Shown in pieces: positions 36,531 through 48,633 of a DNA stretch of 64,000 nt. The notes under the pieces are model-generated. The model searched no databases. It saw only the letters and a list, made by a program, of their open reading frames with translations, and was not told the DNA's origin. Both the position numbers and the translations under genes were made by a program. Source of the stretch: Raphanus sativus (Eukaryota; Streptophyta; Magnoliopsida; Brassicales; Brassicaceae); contig NC_079519.1 of the NCBI RefSeq assembly GCF_000801105.2, forward strand, positions 2,416,668-2,480,667, given 5' to 3'. Positions within the stretch are counted from its first letter, which is position 1; every line of letters starts with the position of its first letter.

Positions 36531-37499
36531 ATGGCGATATCTGGGAATCTGAGGATCTCTGCGAGCTTAGTAACTCCTTACCATCACCATCCTAAACGCC
36601 TTTCACCACTATCTTCTTCTAAGGTCTGATTTCTTCTTCTCTACGATTTCGAAAATTGCTCTTTTAAAGCAGATTTGGATCTGTTTATGATCAAATTGGC
36701 GACTCATTGTTCCCGATTCCGTAGTAATCAGTGTCTTATCTTTCTCTTCTTGGAATGCTATTAGAATAGACTGACCGGTTAATCTCATTGTATAATTAGA
36801 ATAATCGTTTTATGTATAGAGCTTAACCGGTTTACATTTGTGTCTATCGCAACATCTATTGATGGTTTAGTGTAAACCGTCTCTCTGTTCTATAACACAT
36901 ACATCGTCTTTAGCTATAGAATTACTTGATTTTTACAATTTCTTTACCTGTGAATTTTGCAGGTTGATTTCTCTAGCTTTGTGAGCACACGTGTTAAAAC
37001 AAAGCTCTCTGCAAGGAACACCGGAGGAGACTACGAGCTATCATCGCCAAGCCCAGCTGAGCAAGAGGTACTAGAGAGCTTTCTCTTGAACGCCATCAAC
37101 ATGAGTCTCTTCGACCGTTTAAACCTCGCCTGGAAGATCATCTTCCCTTCCCGCGCGGCGTCGAGGAGAAGCTCCAACGCGAGGATCGCCAAGCAGCGGC
37201 TCAAGATGATCTTGTTCTCGGACAGGTGCGCGGTCAGCGACGAAGCCAAAAGGAAAATCGTCAACAACATCGTTCACGCGCTGTCGGATTTCGTGGAGAT
37301 CGAGTCGGAGGAGAAGGTTCAGCTGAATGTCGCCACGGACGGTGACCAGGGGACCATTTACTCGGTCACGGTGCCTGTTAGGAGGGTGAAAGCAGAGTAC
37401 CAAGAAGTCGACGAGGTTGGATCTATATCCGATGGGGATTACAAAGATACCCTTGATGGTTCTGTGGATGTCAGGTTCGACTTTTATGTTCCGGAGTAA
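36531..37499 (+). CDS. MINE1: Plastid division site factor MinE1
   Basis: Chloroplast-targeted homologue of bacterial MinE, which with MinD positions the FtsZ ring so that plastids divide in the middle. Exons 36531-36623 and 36963-37499 join in frame to 209 residues. The first about 45 residues (MAISGNLRISASLVTPYHHH) are Ser-rich and basic, like a transit peptide. The MinE core follows: an anti-MinD helix region (FDRLNLAWKIIFPSRAASRR, with an Arg-rich membrane-binding patch) and the topological-specificity segment (AKQRLKMILFSDRCAVSDEA). The C-terminal tail after about residue 140 is the plant extension. The Arabidopsis protein (At1g69390) is slightly longer. Nothing is missing from the core. 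Confidence 0.92.
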
Positions 37500-38577
37500 T
37501 AAGAAGTGGGGGCACGGTCTTATTAGAGTTGGATTCTTGAACAGTGTCTTGTTTGTCTGTTTTCTTGAAATTTTAGTCTGTAAGGGAACAAAGAAAGTTT
37601 CTTACAACTCCTATTGTGTATATATATATGCAACTTATCTCTTCAAAGTTTTAACTATGTTCTTGGCGATAGTTTGTGTCGGTCGGATTTTCATAGCAAG
37701 AATCCAAGAACCCTATCTTGGTTTCAGTTGATCAGATTTTAATCGTAGTTCGCTTTTAGTCTGATTCAGCCCCTGCCTGAGGCATGTGATCTATGCCTTG
37801 CTCCTGAAACAACACAACTCTCCAGCCTCAGCTTTTGTCTATCATTTGCCAATTAAAATAACATAGAAGGCTTTAGACGGGATTGCTTGTAAAGTTGTAG
37901 TTAGAGCTGTAACGGTCGATTTTAAAGTCTATCCTCCTCTCAAACAAATGTAAATGTGGTTTTGCTTCAGTGAGGCCAAAGCATCTAAAGCATTCTCGGT
38001 CTTGATCAGATACGCAAAGCACTATGAAGGTTGTCATCAAATTGACTGTGTGTGTTTCTTGGTAGCACGTTAAGCATGGCAAAGTATAATCTTCCACACT
38101 ATGAGAATGTTTCAGCTCCAAAATTATCATCAGTACATAAGTTTTTGCTTTCAAGCACATAATTATTATGAATGAAAATCAGAAATAACTATTAGGTTTT
38201 CTTTGATCAAAAAGAAAAAAAAAAATTATGTGTTCTACGCATCTAATTACATAGAGAATCTCACGACAGCGTAACTTCTACGACCTGCCTTTCAAGTTTT
38301 AATTAAGAAATCTTTTTAATTAATTAAAGCAAAAGGATAATTTAGGGCCCCGCGTAATTTGCACGCGACATGTCGATCAATCAGGACGGTAAATTTGAGA
38401 AAGGAAATGCTAATCCAACGGTCCAAAAGGAATAGTTAAGAGTATGCAACACGTCTCTCTCTCAGGCTTTCGTGTTCTTCTTCTTCTCCTTCAAAAGGTT
38501 CTATAAAAACTAAATGTCACTCGACTGACTTTGCCACACGTTTTCGTGCGTGTGTGTGTGGATCAGATCGGTGGAAG
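37500..38577. other. Gap where the BUB3.3 homologue is expected
   Basis: In Arabidopsis a WD40 gene (At1g69400) lies between MINE1 and the eIF5A gene. I see no WD40 coding exons here. The MINE1 3' region, a minus-strand 95-codon frame at 37873-38160 that I cannot place, and the eIF5A promoter with CT-rich leader (38450-38500) make up the stretch. Confidence 0.5.
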
Positions 38578-39556
38578 ATGTCGGACGAGGAGCACCACTT
38601 TGAGTCAAGCGACGCTGGAGCTTCAAAGACCTATCCCCAGCAAGCTGGTAACATCCGTAAGGGTGGTCACATCGTCATCAAGGGCCGTCCCTGCAAGGTC
38701 CTTTCTCTTTGCTTTTTCTCCCTTTTCTGTGTCTTTACATTTATATGCTTACTGTTATAAATTTGCATGGCGTGGTGATCAGTGCTTTGGTGTTTAGGAC
38801 CGAAAGAAGCTGTGTTTCTTATAGGTTTCAATGGAATCTAGTTTATGTCGGAAGATAGACAGTTCTTGTTGGTTTCTCTTTAAACTTTAAAACATTCTTT
38901 ATTGGGTTTTCTTTATAGGTGGTTGAGGTTTCGACTTCCAAGACTGGAAAGCACGGTCACGCCAAGTGTCACTTTGTTGCTATCGATATCTTCACTTCTA
39001 AGAAGCTCGAAGATATTGTTCCTTCTTCCCACAACTGTGATGTGCGTATTGTATGATATTCGGAAACATTTATAAACTCTGTAACTTGACTCACAAGATT
39101 GATTTTCTTTCTCTCTTTTTTATCTTGTAGGTTCCACATGTGAACCGTACTGACTATCAGTTGATTGATATCTCTGAAGATGGCTTTGTATGATTTCATT
39201 CTTCATTAGTCTAGTTTTTGTTTTGACTTTGCCCACATGCATAAACTAGAATTTGGTTGTGTTTCTCTCTTGCTGTTTACGTTACAGGTCAGCCTTCTTA
39301 CTGACAATGGTAGCACTAAGGATGATCTCAAGCTCCCAACTGATGAAACTCTCCTCACACAGGTTACTTTCTCATCTCATGCATGCTTAAACCAACTGTT
39401 CATTGTTAAATATTTAATTGGTTCATTTATTTGGTCTGTGGTGTGTGAATGCAGCTCAAGTCTGGATTTGAAGAGGGAAAGGATATAGTTGTGTCTGTCA
39501 TGTCTGCAATGGGAGAGGAGCAGATGTGTGCCCTGAAGGAAGTTGCTCCCAAGTAA
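38578..39556 (+). CDS. ELF5A-3: Translation factor eIF5A (ELF5A-3-like)
   Basis: Cytosolic factor that relieves ribosome stalling at poly-Pro and similar motifs and aids termination; active only when one lysine is converted to hypusine. Exons 38578-38697, 38919-39041, 39131-39187, 39288-39362 and 39455-39556 join in frame to 158 residues. The hypusine loop is intact ([12 protein letters not shown]; the lysine in GKHGHAK is the target). The N-terminal SH3-like and C-terminal OB domains are full length. The start [14 protein letters not shown] and the end [13 protein letters not shown] match the plant family. By position this is the At1g69410 homologue. Confidence 0.95.
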
Positions 39557-41114
39557 CAATAATGATAAAGAGTGCATTCTCCTCTGCTCTACTAGTACAG
39601 AGGATGATACTATCATTATCATTTTGACAGAGTCAAATGTTTTATAAGGAAAAGTTTGGTCTTTTCTTCTTCTTATTCTTCATAATAATAATTTAAAGCC
39701 CAATGTTTCATGCAAAGACACACCTTATCTTATCTTACTGATTTGGTTTTTGTTGTGGAGAAGTTACTATTACAGTTCCAAAGCTATACTATATATTACT
39801 ATATGTGTGTTATGATAATTGGCTAAGTGTTCATAGGTAAATCAATAATGCATTTTGATTATGGGTTCTGATCCCTCTTGTCAAGTGGACTCGACGTCGC
39901 TGAGTGTTCAGATGACCTGCAAGGATGGTGTGATGGTTGATGATCCGGTTGGTATGTTAATCGAGGTTTCATTACTTATTGGTAAATCCGGAAGTATGAA
40001 CTCACCAGTATTTTTCAAAGTTAATGAAAATGTTAGATATACAAGTTTTGTAGTGGGGTGTGGTAAGAAAAATCATGACAATGCGACCGACCTTTAAACA
40101 GCAGGTACACTTTCCATAAGTGGTTATGCCTTACAGCTATACTTTGACGATGAGTGGGCTATGATATGATAGTGTCCGTTTTGAGTGTTGCCAGACAGAA
40201 AAAACTCTTTGTTTGGGTGGATTTGAACAGACTTGATGTTCTTCATCTTCCACATGGTGTCTCTTGCTGGTTTCAAAGTTGATATTTTGAACATCTTAAT
40301 GTCTTCTTCATGGGGTTAAATGGGCCACTCTAGGCCCAGTAAAAATAAATTTAATAGCCATATGCGTATTTGACTATATGGAGACCGTAGTATGTTTGAA
40401 CATTTCGAAAAATGCATTAATAATCAAACCAAAAATGAGTCCAACGTTTGTATGTGATCGGACGAAAAGAGCTTTCCACAAATCACCTTTTATTTTTGCG
40501 GCACGCTAATTAGTCAAATAACCCATCAAGTAGTGGTAATTGCGCCCACCTCTTACTATCATTGCTACTAGTATTACTTTGCTTTCCATTGCAGCAGTTC
40601 GCAATTTTAAGCATCTTAAGTACAGTGCATAGTAACGTTCCATTAACTTTTGTCTTGTAAATCTACTTTGTGCATGAGATAAAGTTAATATGAACGAAAC
40701 TCTCCCCATGTTTTCTTTTTGTAATACACCTAATGGGGAGGTTTTGAGTCAAAAATATTGAGTCACGGGAAAGAGTAGAGACACGGTGCACGTGGCTAGA
40801 AGAAAAGACCCAAGCAAATGAGAACAAGTCCCTCTCTCGTTCTCTCCCCATATACCATTTTCTAATATCCTTTATCCTTCCTTCAACAACATTCAAACAA
40901 ATTTTACGTTTCATCATCAATTTTAATATATATTTTTTCCTGCCAAAAGATGTTAATATCGTCCTATCCTTTTTTTTTATAGTAGCCTTTCTACCACGGG
41001 ATTTACTTCTTTTTCAACGGGTTGACTTTTTAATGCACTAATACCAAAACTGAATTCGTAAAGATATGTTTAAAGTTGCACATTAAAAGAAGAAAACCAA
41101 ATGGTAGATAAATA
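39557..41114. other. Intergenic DNA after eIF5A
   Basis: 3' region of eIF5A, then AT-rich DNA. An 80-codon plus-strand frame at 39855-40097 (start MIMGSDPSCQVDSTS) is relatively codon-like but unrecognised, and could be a gene relic. Nothing else is supported. Confidence 0.4.
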
Positions 41115-41350
41115 CTCTCTCTGTTTCGAATTATTTGTCCTTCTAGAGAAAATTTTATGTTTCAAAATAAATATTTTCAGTTTTCAATGCAAAATTTATT
41201 GATAATATTCTCTATTCTATTTTTCTATTGGTTGATATATGGTTAAGTGTATTGGTAATAGTGTTTTTATTTTGGAAATATGTAAAATTAAATATTTTCT
41301 TAATCTGTGTGCATAAACTTAGAACGACAAATAATATGAAACGGAAAGAG
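41115..41350. mobile_element. Stowaway-like MITE
   Basis: 236 bp with inverted ends: CTCTCTCTGTTTCGAATTAT at the left, and the reverse complement of ATAATATGAAACGGAAAGAG at the right, over about 26 bp. TA on both sides (41113-41114, 41351-41352). Confidence 0.75.
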
Positions 41351-42047
41351 TATCAGAGATGTTAATTATCTAAAATAAAACTAGTTTACATGCTCAATTG
41401 TTGAATTCTCTCTCTAGTGGTTTGAAATATTGTTATTGATAAAATTATATCATATGTTTTTGTTCGAATGTAAAAATGAATGTTGGGTTTTGCATAGAAC
41501 ATACTCCGATTAACGTTAAAACAACTAACAAGACTTTTTTTTTGTGCGACAAACAACTAACAAGTCTATAGTAAAGTTTTTAAAAAGTACAGTATAAAAA
41601 TTCTCGTTCAAATATTGGTTGCGACCGGATATCTCGATAAATGGTTATCCGTATTCGGCGGGAGCAGCTTGTTTATTTTTATTATCCGTAGTATTATACT
41701 ATTATACTCTATTAATTACGTTTTTTAGGATTTTTAAAAGAATGCTTGTCTACCTTCATTGTGTTCTTTCTTTTTTCGATGAGTTATTAAATTACGATCT
41801 CCCCTACCAAGAAAAAAAAAAGAATATGAACAAGGAAAACGACATACACAAAGAGGTCCTTAGAATTTAATGCTTCACATTTACTCATTCACCCACACCA
41901 CACACCTTTTGTCCCTTTTTAATGATCTATTGAGTTTTTTTAAATAATTACTAGTTCAAGACAAAAATATTCAATAAAACTTCACCTTCGCATTTAATTA
42001 AATAATTATTTTATACTAATAAAATCAAAAAATTCAGTAAAAAAATA
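41351..42047. other. Intergenic DNA between two MITEs
   Basis: AT-rich. The short open frame at 41619-41870 has no recognisable content. Confidence 0.4.
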
Positions 42048-42293
42048 TTCCATCCGTTTCAAAATATATGAAGTTTTAAGAAGTTTTGATGTTTCAAAAT
42101 AGATGATGTTTTCATTTTTCAATATGATTTTTTACTTTATCAAAAACTGTGTGACCAATGATATTCTATAATGTCTTTTGTAATTGTTTAACTAGTTTTA
42201 AATTTATATTTTAATTATACTTTTTAAAATAAAAAAAAATTTCTTAAAATTTGTGTATATCCTAAAACTTCAAGTATATTGAAATAGAGGGAG
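42048..42293. mobile_element. Stowaway-like MITE
   Basis: 246 bp. The left end TTCCATCCGTTTCAAAATAT pairs with the right end GAAATAGAGGGAG (reverse complement CTCCCTCTATTTC), and the inverted match extends into GAAGTTTTA/TAAAACTTC. TA on both sides (42046-42047, 42294-42295). Confidence 0.75.
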
Positions 42294-43474
42294 TATAAAG
42301 TTATTCATTTATAAAAGATGAATCTTTCAAAATATCGTAATGACTTCGGCGGTTACTTCTTGGAATGTGTCGGAGACCCATTCGAAACATGTGTTTTCGA
42401 ATTTCTGAAATAAAAAGAAAACAATTCCATTTACCCAAGAAAACTAGTATTTTATTTTACTCCTAAGAAAAAGAACAGTGAAAACTGAAAACTAACGCAT
42501 GCAAAGTCGACGTATATTAGTAGTTTTATAGACATGTAAGACATTGGCTTTCGATCCAAATGATCGTTTTAAGAGAAGCAGAATGAAAAAGGTAACCAAT
42601 TAAAAAAGAGTGTTTTCTCTTTCTTTTTTTATACAGAAAATTTCCATCGTTTTCTGACAAGAGAAGACCATAAGAAGAGACATACGATCAGCCAAAACTT
42701 TCAAAAAATTTAAACAAAAAACCAGTAAATTCAAAATAAAATAACCCTTGTTAGGAAAATAATATTCCATATTCATTTATCTTCATCCGACCGTCGCTTT
42801 CTTGGTTGCTATCTTCTGTCACTCTCCATTTTCTCAGGCCTCGAATATGAACAATATAGGAGCTACATAAATAATATTCCTCCATTTACATGTTTAATTA
42901 TAGGGAAATTTGATCACATATACACGGTAGGATTTAAATGAAGCATATGTACATAGCAAAGCAAAGGCTATGATATTTATGAAATATTTGCTATATTGCC
43001 CTTGAATGGGGTTTTCTTTTTTTTTTCTTTTTTTTTTATAAATATGGTTTCCTCTTCAATTCTTAATTGGTTTCAATTTTTGTAAAAACAATTGTACAAT
43101 TTTGTTGTTTATATAATAAAAATAAGTATTTTTTTCTACACATAATATGTTTTAAAAATTTCAAAACAAACATATATTTTATAAATTTTATATAATATTT
43201 CATAATCGCAATTTTGAATCTATACTATTTTAAATTACAGTATAGTCTGATAAATTTCTTTTTCTCTTCTTTTGTAATTTATATCTCCTTCTCTGCCTCC
43301 TGATTCTTCTTACTCACTACTTGATCAGTTACACTGTTTTGTTCTCCAACACTATCGCCACTCATCATCTCTCTCTCTAAAGAAATTTTAGAGAATTTCA
43401 CGTATACAAAGTTTGTGGGAGTGTCGAGTATTCTATACTATAATATGTATAGTATAGTCACGAAATGGATAAAA
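42294..43474. other. AT-rich intergenic DNA
   Basis: No gene recognised. Ends in a palindrome at 43431-43457 that introduces the telomere-like block. Confidence 0.45.
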
Positions 43475-43915
43475 GTTTGGGTTTAGGGTTTAGGGTTTAG
43501 GATTAGGGTTTAGGTTTAAGGTATATGGTTTGGGTATATGGTTTGGGTTTAGAGTTTGGATTTAGGGTATATGGTTTGGGTTTATGGTTCAGAGTTTGGA
43601 TTTATGGTCTTTATGGTTTAGAGTTTGGATTTAGGGTATATGATTTGGGTTTAGGATTTGGGTTTAGGATTTGGGTTTAAGGTTTAAGATTTGAGTTTAG
43701 GGTATATGGTTTGGGTTTAGTGTTTGGGTATTTGGTTTGGGTTTAAGGGTTGGGGTTTAGTGTTTGGATATTTGGTTTATGGTTTAGTGTTTGGGTATTT
43801 GGTTTGGGTTTAAAGTTTGGGTTTAGAGTATATGGTTTGGGTTTAGGGTTTATCGTATATGGTTTGGGTTTCGGTTATGGGTTTAAGGTACATAGTTTAA
43901 GTTTAGGGTATAGTG
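43475..43915 (+). repeat. Interstitial telomere-like repeat block
   Basis: Starts with near-perfect plant telomere units (GGGTTTAGGGTTTAGGGTTT at 43480-43499), then degenerates into a longer minisatellite of GGTATATGGTTTGGGTTTAG and GGATTTGGGTTTA variants over about 440 bp, all in the same strand orientation. Plant telomeres are (TTTAGGG)n. An internal block like this can arise by double-strand-break repair, old chromosome fusion or telomerase capture. The open frame at 43750-43974 is repeat-encoded (GFSVWIFGLWFSV) and not a gene. Confidence 0.9.
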
Positions 43916-44950
43916 TACTATCTATAAACTCTTTATCTTTTTCAGCTTTTTTATTTTCTTCATTCTCATCATAATGATTGGTGTTATAAAATAATTGTTC
44001 TATACTATATATTGGACGAATATAGTATAGTATGATATCCAGCGTTGTATTAATAATCTTTCACTCGCGGGGAAGGAGAGCGTTGTCTACTTTTGTACCA
44101 AATTGACACAGCTTTTCATGCATGGCTATATTCTTCATATATGGTGCTACTATGAATATTAAGCAAATTGACCCATAATTATAATCTTTTTTTAATTATA
44201 ATATTTTTTGACAAAAGGGCTACGCCATTTATAATCTTACTTCATTGGAGTTAAAAAAAAATATCATAAACCAAACCGGCTTAATTCTTGACTTCTTGTA
44301 ACCACAACCACTGTAAAGTGTGCAGAGTAGCTACCAGTTTGGAAGACAAGCATTTAAGACATTACTAAAGTCTTTTGGGTACGAACATTGAATGTGACCT
44401 TCAGTAATTAAATACACAAAGAAAGCCACATTTGTAATAATTTAGATTGAAGAGGGACATGTTTATGTCAAACATTAGGCTTTACCTAATTACAATCATG
44501 CTCATTTGATCACTACAAAAGTAGAAAAAATAGTACTGGGGTAAAAACATAAAAGATAAGAAAAACCAGTGGGTAAAAAGTAAAAATAAAGAAAAAAAAC
44601 TGTGGAAGTAAACAACAAAAGCAGAAAGAAGAAAACAAGTGTTACTGGATTTGCCAGCAACAGGAGTGTGACACATGATTAGGCCTTGGAGAAAAGGTAA
44701 CTCCTTTTCATCTCTTAATTATAACTCTTTTTCCCTCTCTCTCTCTCATCCATGGTGGTGGGTTCTTCTTTAGATCTCTGAACCAAAGCTCAAAGCTTTA
44801 CACAGAAGGCACAGAGAGAATCAAAGAAACCACAAACAAAGATTTTTACTTTATATTTCTTTTTGTTTCTATTTGATATTTTTACTTTTTCCCCCACTGG
44901 TCAAATGTCTTCCTCTCTACTCTTCTTCTTGGTTTGAAGTCTCTTGTTAC

Positions 44951-44989
<39 letters not shown>

Positions 44990-45080
44990 GTGGAGAAAGG
45001 GAAAGTTTTTATGTTTATTTGACTTGAAGCTTCTTCGATCTACATCTAATAGATTTTTGCAGCATTCTAGAAGGAGGAAA
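43916..45080. other. DHHC gene promoter and leader
   Basis: Palindrome at 43998-44030, AT-rich DNA, then a CT-rich block (44728-44750) and a (GA)n microsatellite (44954-44986) just upstream of the DHHC gene start, probably in its 5' untranslated leader. No other gene is supported. Confidence 0.5.
44954..44986 (+). repeat. (GA)n microsatellite in leader
   Basis: About 16 uninterrupted AG units roughly 95 bp upstream of the DHHC gene ATG. GA runs in plant leaders can bind BPC factors; whether this one does is not known. Confidence 0.85.
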
Positions 45081-47978
45081 ATGAGGAAACATGGATGGCA
45101 ACTCCCTTACCATCCTCTCCAAGTAACTTCAAATCTCTTTCCTTAGTGGGTTTTGATTATTTGAGGTGAAAGTTTGAAACTTTATCTTGATTTCACTTTC
45201 TGGGGTAGGTGGTGGCTGTTGCTGTGTTCTTGGCATTAGGTTTTGCTTTCTACGTCTTCTTTGCTCCGTTCGTTGGGAGCAAGATTCATCAGTACATTGC
45301 CATGGGCATTTACACTCCTCTTGTAAGCTAAAAAATCTTTGCTTTTGCCTTTCTGAAAAAAATCAAATCTGCTTGGATCAAATTGTGTTTACTTGTTAGA
45401 GCCTTTCTATGTTTTGTCTCTATTCTGCTTGCATTTCTATTTCTGGGAATTTCATAGACCATTGGTTACACAAATCTAAAGTCTGTTTCATATAGCTAAT
45501 TAGGGAAATTGGATCCTGATCTGGTCTGGTCCCATTAAGAGCTTAGAAGCCTCACCTTATTCATGAAAAATTGTCAAGCTAGCTCCTAGATACTTCTTGA
45601 TTCTGAGCCAATTTTAGGTCTATGGTTGAAACTTCACATCTCCTTTCAACTTAGATCAATTATCTTATACACTAGTAACACTACAGTTGTAGCAACTGAT
45701 TCTCCCTGCTTGTATCTGTCATTAATGTTAAATCCTTTGCATACAATGTGGTATCATTATTACATTCATCTTATTTTTTAAACCCTTATTATATCAACAT
45801 TGATGTGTTGATATTTTGCTGAGGGATTATTAAGTCGGTGACATTTTTTTTGTCAGATTACTTGTGTGGTTGGACTGTATATATGGTGTGCGGCTTCAGA
45901 TCCTGCAGACCGTGGTGTTTTCAGGTCAAAGAAGTACCTGAAAGTTCCTGAAAACGGGAAGTTTCCTCAATCAAAGGGCGGAGGATCAGCGACAGGTGGT
46001 GGTGCTAAGTCTCATGATAGCACATGTGTACAGGAGCAAGAAAATGGAACTAACACCAAGAAACTGGAGTCATCACAAAGATCTTGTTTCCTGCGTGTGC
46101 TTTGCTCTCCTTGTGCATTGATTTGTGGTTGTTGCGGTGAAAGAGATGAATCTTCTGAGCAGCAGATGAGTGAGGATGGGATGTTTTACTGCAGTCTATG
46201 TGAAGTTGAGGTGCGAGAGAAACATTTGAAACCGCAATCTTGTTGTATTGTTATTTCTCAGGACTAATCATTCTTGATAATGATTGCAGGTCTTCAAGTA
46301 TAGCAAGCATTGCAGAGTTTGTGACAAGTGTGTGGACCGTTTTGATCATCACTGCAGGGTATTGTCTTCATTCTTTCTTATTTACATTTCTTAGCTTCTT
46401 TTGCTTATGGGCTTTGTGTGTGTGTAGTGGCTAAACAACTGCATTGGCAAGCGGAATTACCGGAAGTTCTTCAGCCTCATGATATCAGCTATTTTCTTGG
46501 TAAGGTTGCGCTGTTCTTTAAGTGTTTCTCTTCTGTGAATCTCTCCAGTGATGTGTTCTGCTTTTGGCTGATGGAAACAAAGAGTTTTAGTTGTTATATA
46601 TTCGTTTGAATCCAAGTGAAATGTATAACTAATCGGCAGAAAATCTGTTTGATATTGCAGCTCATAATGCAATGGTCAACTGGGATCTATGTGCTGGTAT
46701 TATGTGTACTCCGTAAGAACCAGTTTAGTGCAGAGATCGCCTTAAAGTTGGGAAGCAGCTTCTCGCTAGTTCCATTTATTATAGTCGTTGTACGTCTTCT
46801 TCTCTTCTTATACGATTGATCTTCCCCCTTATTGACTTATAAATTCAAGATGTGAAGGTTTCCTTTCTCTTGCAACAGGCAGTTTGCACTCTGTTAGCAA
46901 TGCTGGCAACTCTACCCCTTGCTCAGCTATTCTTCTTCCACATTCTTCTCATTAAAAAGGGAATCAGTACGTACGACTACATTGTTGCACTCAGGGAACA
47001 AGAGCAAGAGCTAGAAGCTGGTGGAGGTCAGCAAAGCCCTCAAATGTCAATGATCAGCTCCTTCACTGGACTAAGCAGTGCTAGCTCCTTCAATACGTTT
47101 CACCGTGGAGCTTGGTGCACCCCACCTCGTTTGTTTCTTGAAGATCAGGTATCTTGCTTTTTCTTCACCAACATTTCTTTGTACCTTGTATAGTATTATA
47201 GTTTGCTCTAATGTTTGTATATATGTGTGTGCAGTTTGATGTAGTTCCTCCAGAGAATGCGTCTGTAAGTTCATACGGGAAGAAGACAGTGGTTGAAGAA
47301 CGCATCAAGAAGAAGAACCAGCCTGTGAAGATCAGTCCCTGGACTCTAGCCCGTCTCAACGCAGAAGAAGTCTCAAAGGCAGCAGCAGAAGCAAGAAAGA
47401 AGTCCAAAATAATCAAACCAGTGGCGAGGCGGGACAACCCCTTTGTCGGTTTAGAAGCAAGCAGCAGCTTCGGAAGCAGCGGCCGTAGAAACTTCCCAGC
47501 GAAATTCGAAGCTAGTAATAACGGGAAGCACCACCAGCGAAGGCAATCTAAGCGCATAAGGTTACCAGCAGAGTTGCCTCTAGAACCGCTAATGAATAAT
47601 GTTCAGACGAGAGCAGCTGTTATGGAGACATCAACCAGCTCAGGGCTAGGTCCTCTTCAGCTTGAAGCAAGAAGCGCGTTTCAGACGAGCCGTGCAATGT
47701 CGGGATCAGGTGGTGTTATGGTGACGTCTTCTCCGGAGAGCAGCTTAGACTCGCATGACATTCAGCCTTTTAGAGTTTCCTCTGAAGCAGAGGACTCAGC
47801 GCAGCTTAATGGGTTTTCTTCAGCTGTTGGTCTGATGAGTCAACAGAGAGGACAGCAACAGCAGTCAATGATGATGAATATGATGCCATTGTCAAGGTCA
47901 ACGAGTGATGGCTACGATGCCTCTGGTGGAGAAGACAGTGATCAGGTTCCTTCTAGAAACATTCACAAATCAAGATGA
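45081..47978 (+). CDS. PAT22: DHHC-type protein S-acyltransferase
   Basis: Palmitoyl transferase that attaches fatty acids to cysteines of membrane proteins. Exons 45081-45122, 45209-45322, 45857-46210, 46290-46358, 46428-46499, 46661-46789, 46879-47148 and 47235-47978 join in frame to 597 residues. Two N-terminal membrane segments ([19 protein letters not shown] and [13 protein letters not shown]) are followed by a cytosolic loop with a Cys-rich patch. Next comes the catalytic Cys-rich domain ([10 protein letters not shown], then [20 protein letters not shown]) with DHHC intact, then two more membrane segments. The long Ser-rich C-terminus (about 250 residues) contains [15 protein letters not shown] and a Gln/Met run. 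By position it is the At1g69420 homologue. Confidence 0.93.
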
Positions 47979-48633
47979 GAAGTGTAATAAGTTTTGAGCT
48001 TTTTAAGGGTGGCATTCTTTGATATATGCTTGTGGTCACATTCAAGAAAAGTCAACATTCTTAGAGAAATGTTTAAAGGGGCTCTCTTACAGTGTCTGGC
48101 AAGAGCTCTTAGGAGAAGGTATCAGAAAGAGTTGTGGATTCTGAAGATTTTTTATTTTTATTTTAAGGTAATGAGAACAGTTTGAACGTAATCTTTTTAG
48201 GGTTTGACCAGAAGTTTCATTTCTTGTTTTGTAAGGAAAAAATCTTGTTTCTTTATTTTCATGAAAAGAATGTCAAGTTGCACAATTCATATGTTGTTAT
48301 CTCAAATTCCTGCTAACCTCCTCCTTGTGTTTTCTGTAAGAAAGTGACTACAAACAATTCACGATCGAGATTACACCTTACAGAGAGAGATGCAATTTGG
48401 TACTAGTTATCTTACTTGTCTGAAGAAAATAATTATATTTTTAGATTGTCTTTCCCCTTTTCATATTGTGTGACAACTCGCAAACAAAATCATTATAATA
48501 AACAATCCGTTTATTATAATATAAACTAGGAAATCTCATGAGAAAGATTTACAAATCAGTCACTAGATATATAAATGAAGCATATATTCACAAGTGTGTA
48601 CAAAGGCAAAAGCTATATAGAACAGAAGAGAAA
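47979..48633. other. Convergent 3' regions of DHHC and OSCA genes
   Basis: Two genes converge here; the 655 bp hold their 3' untranslated regions. No further gene is seen. Confidence 0.6.

Noticed and set aside
37873..38160. Remnant of the BUB3.3 WD40 gene
   Set aside because: The 95-codon minus frame shows no WD repeats or recognisable BUB3 segment; left as unassigned.
43750..43974. 74-codon frame GFSVWIFGLWFSV
   Set aside because: Encoded by the telomere-like repeat; the periodic sequence is not a protein.
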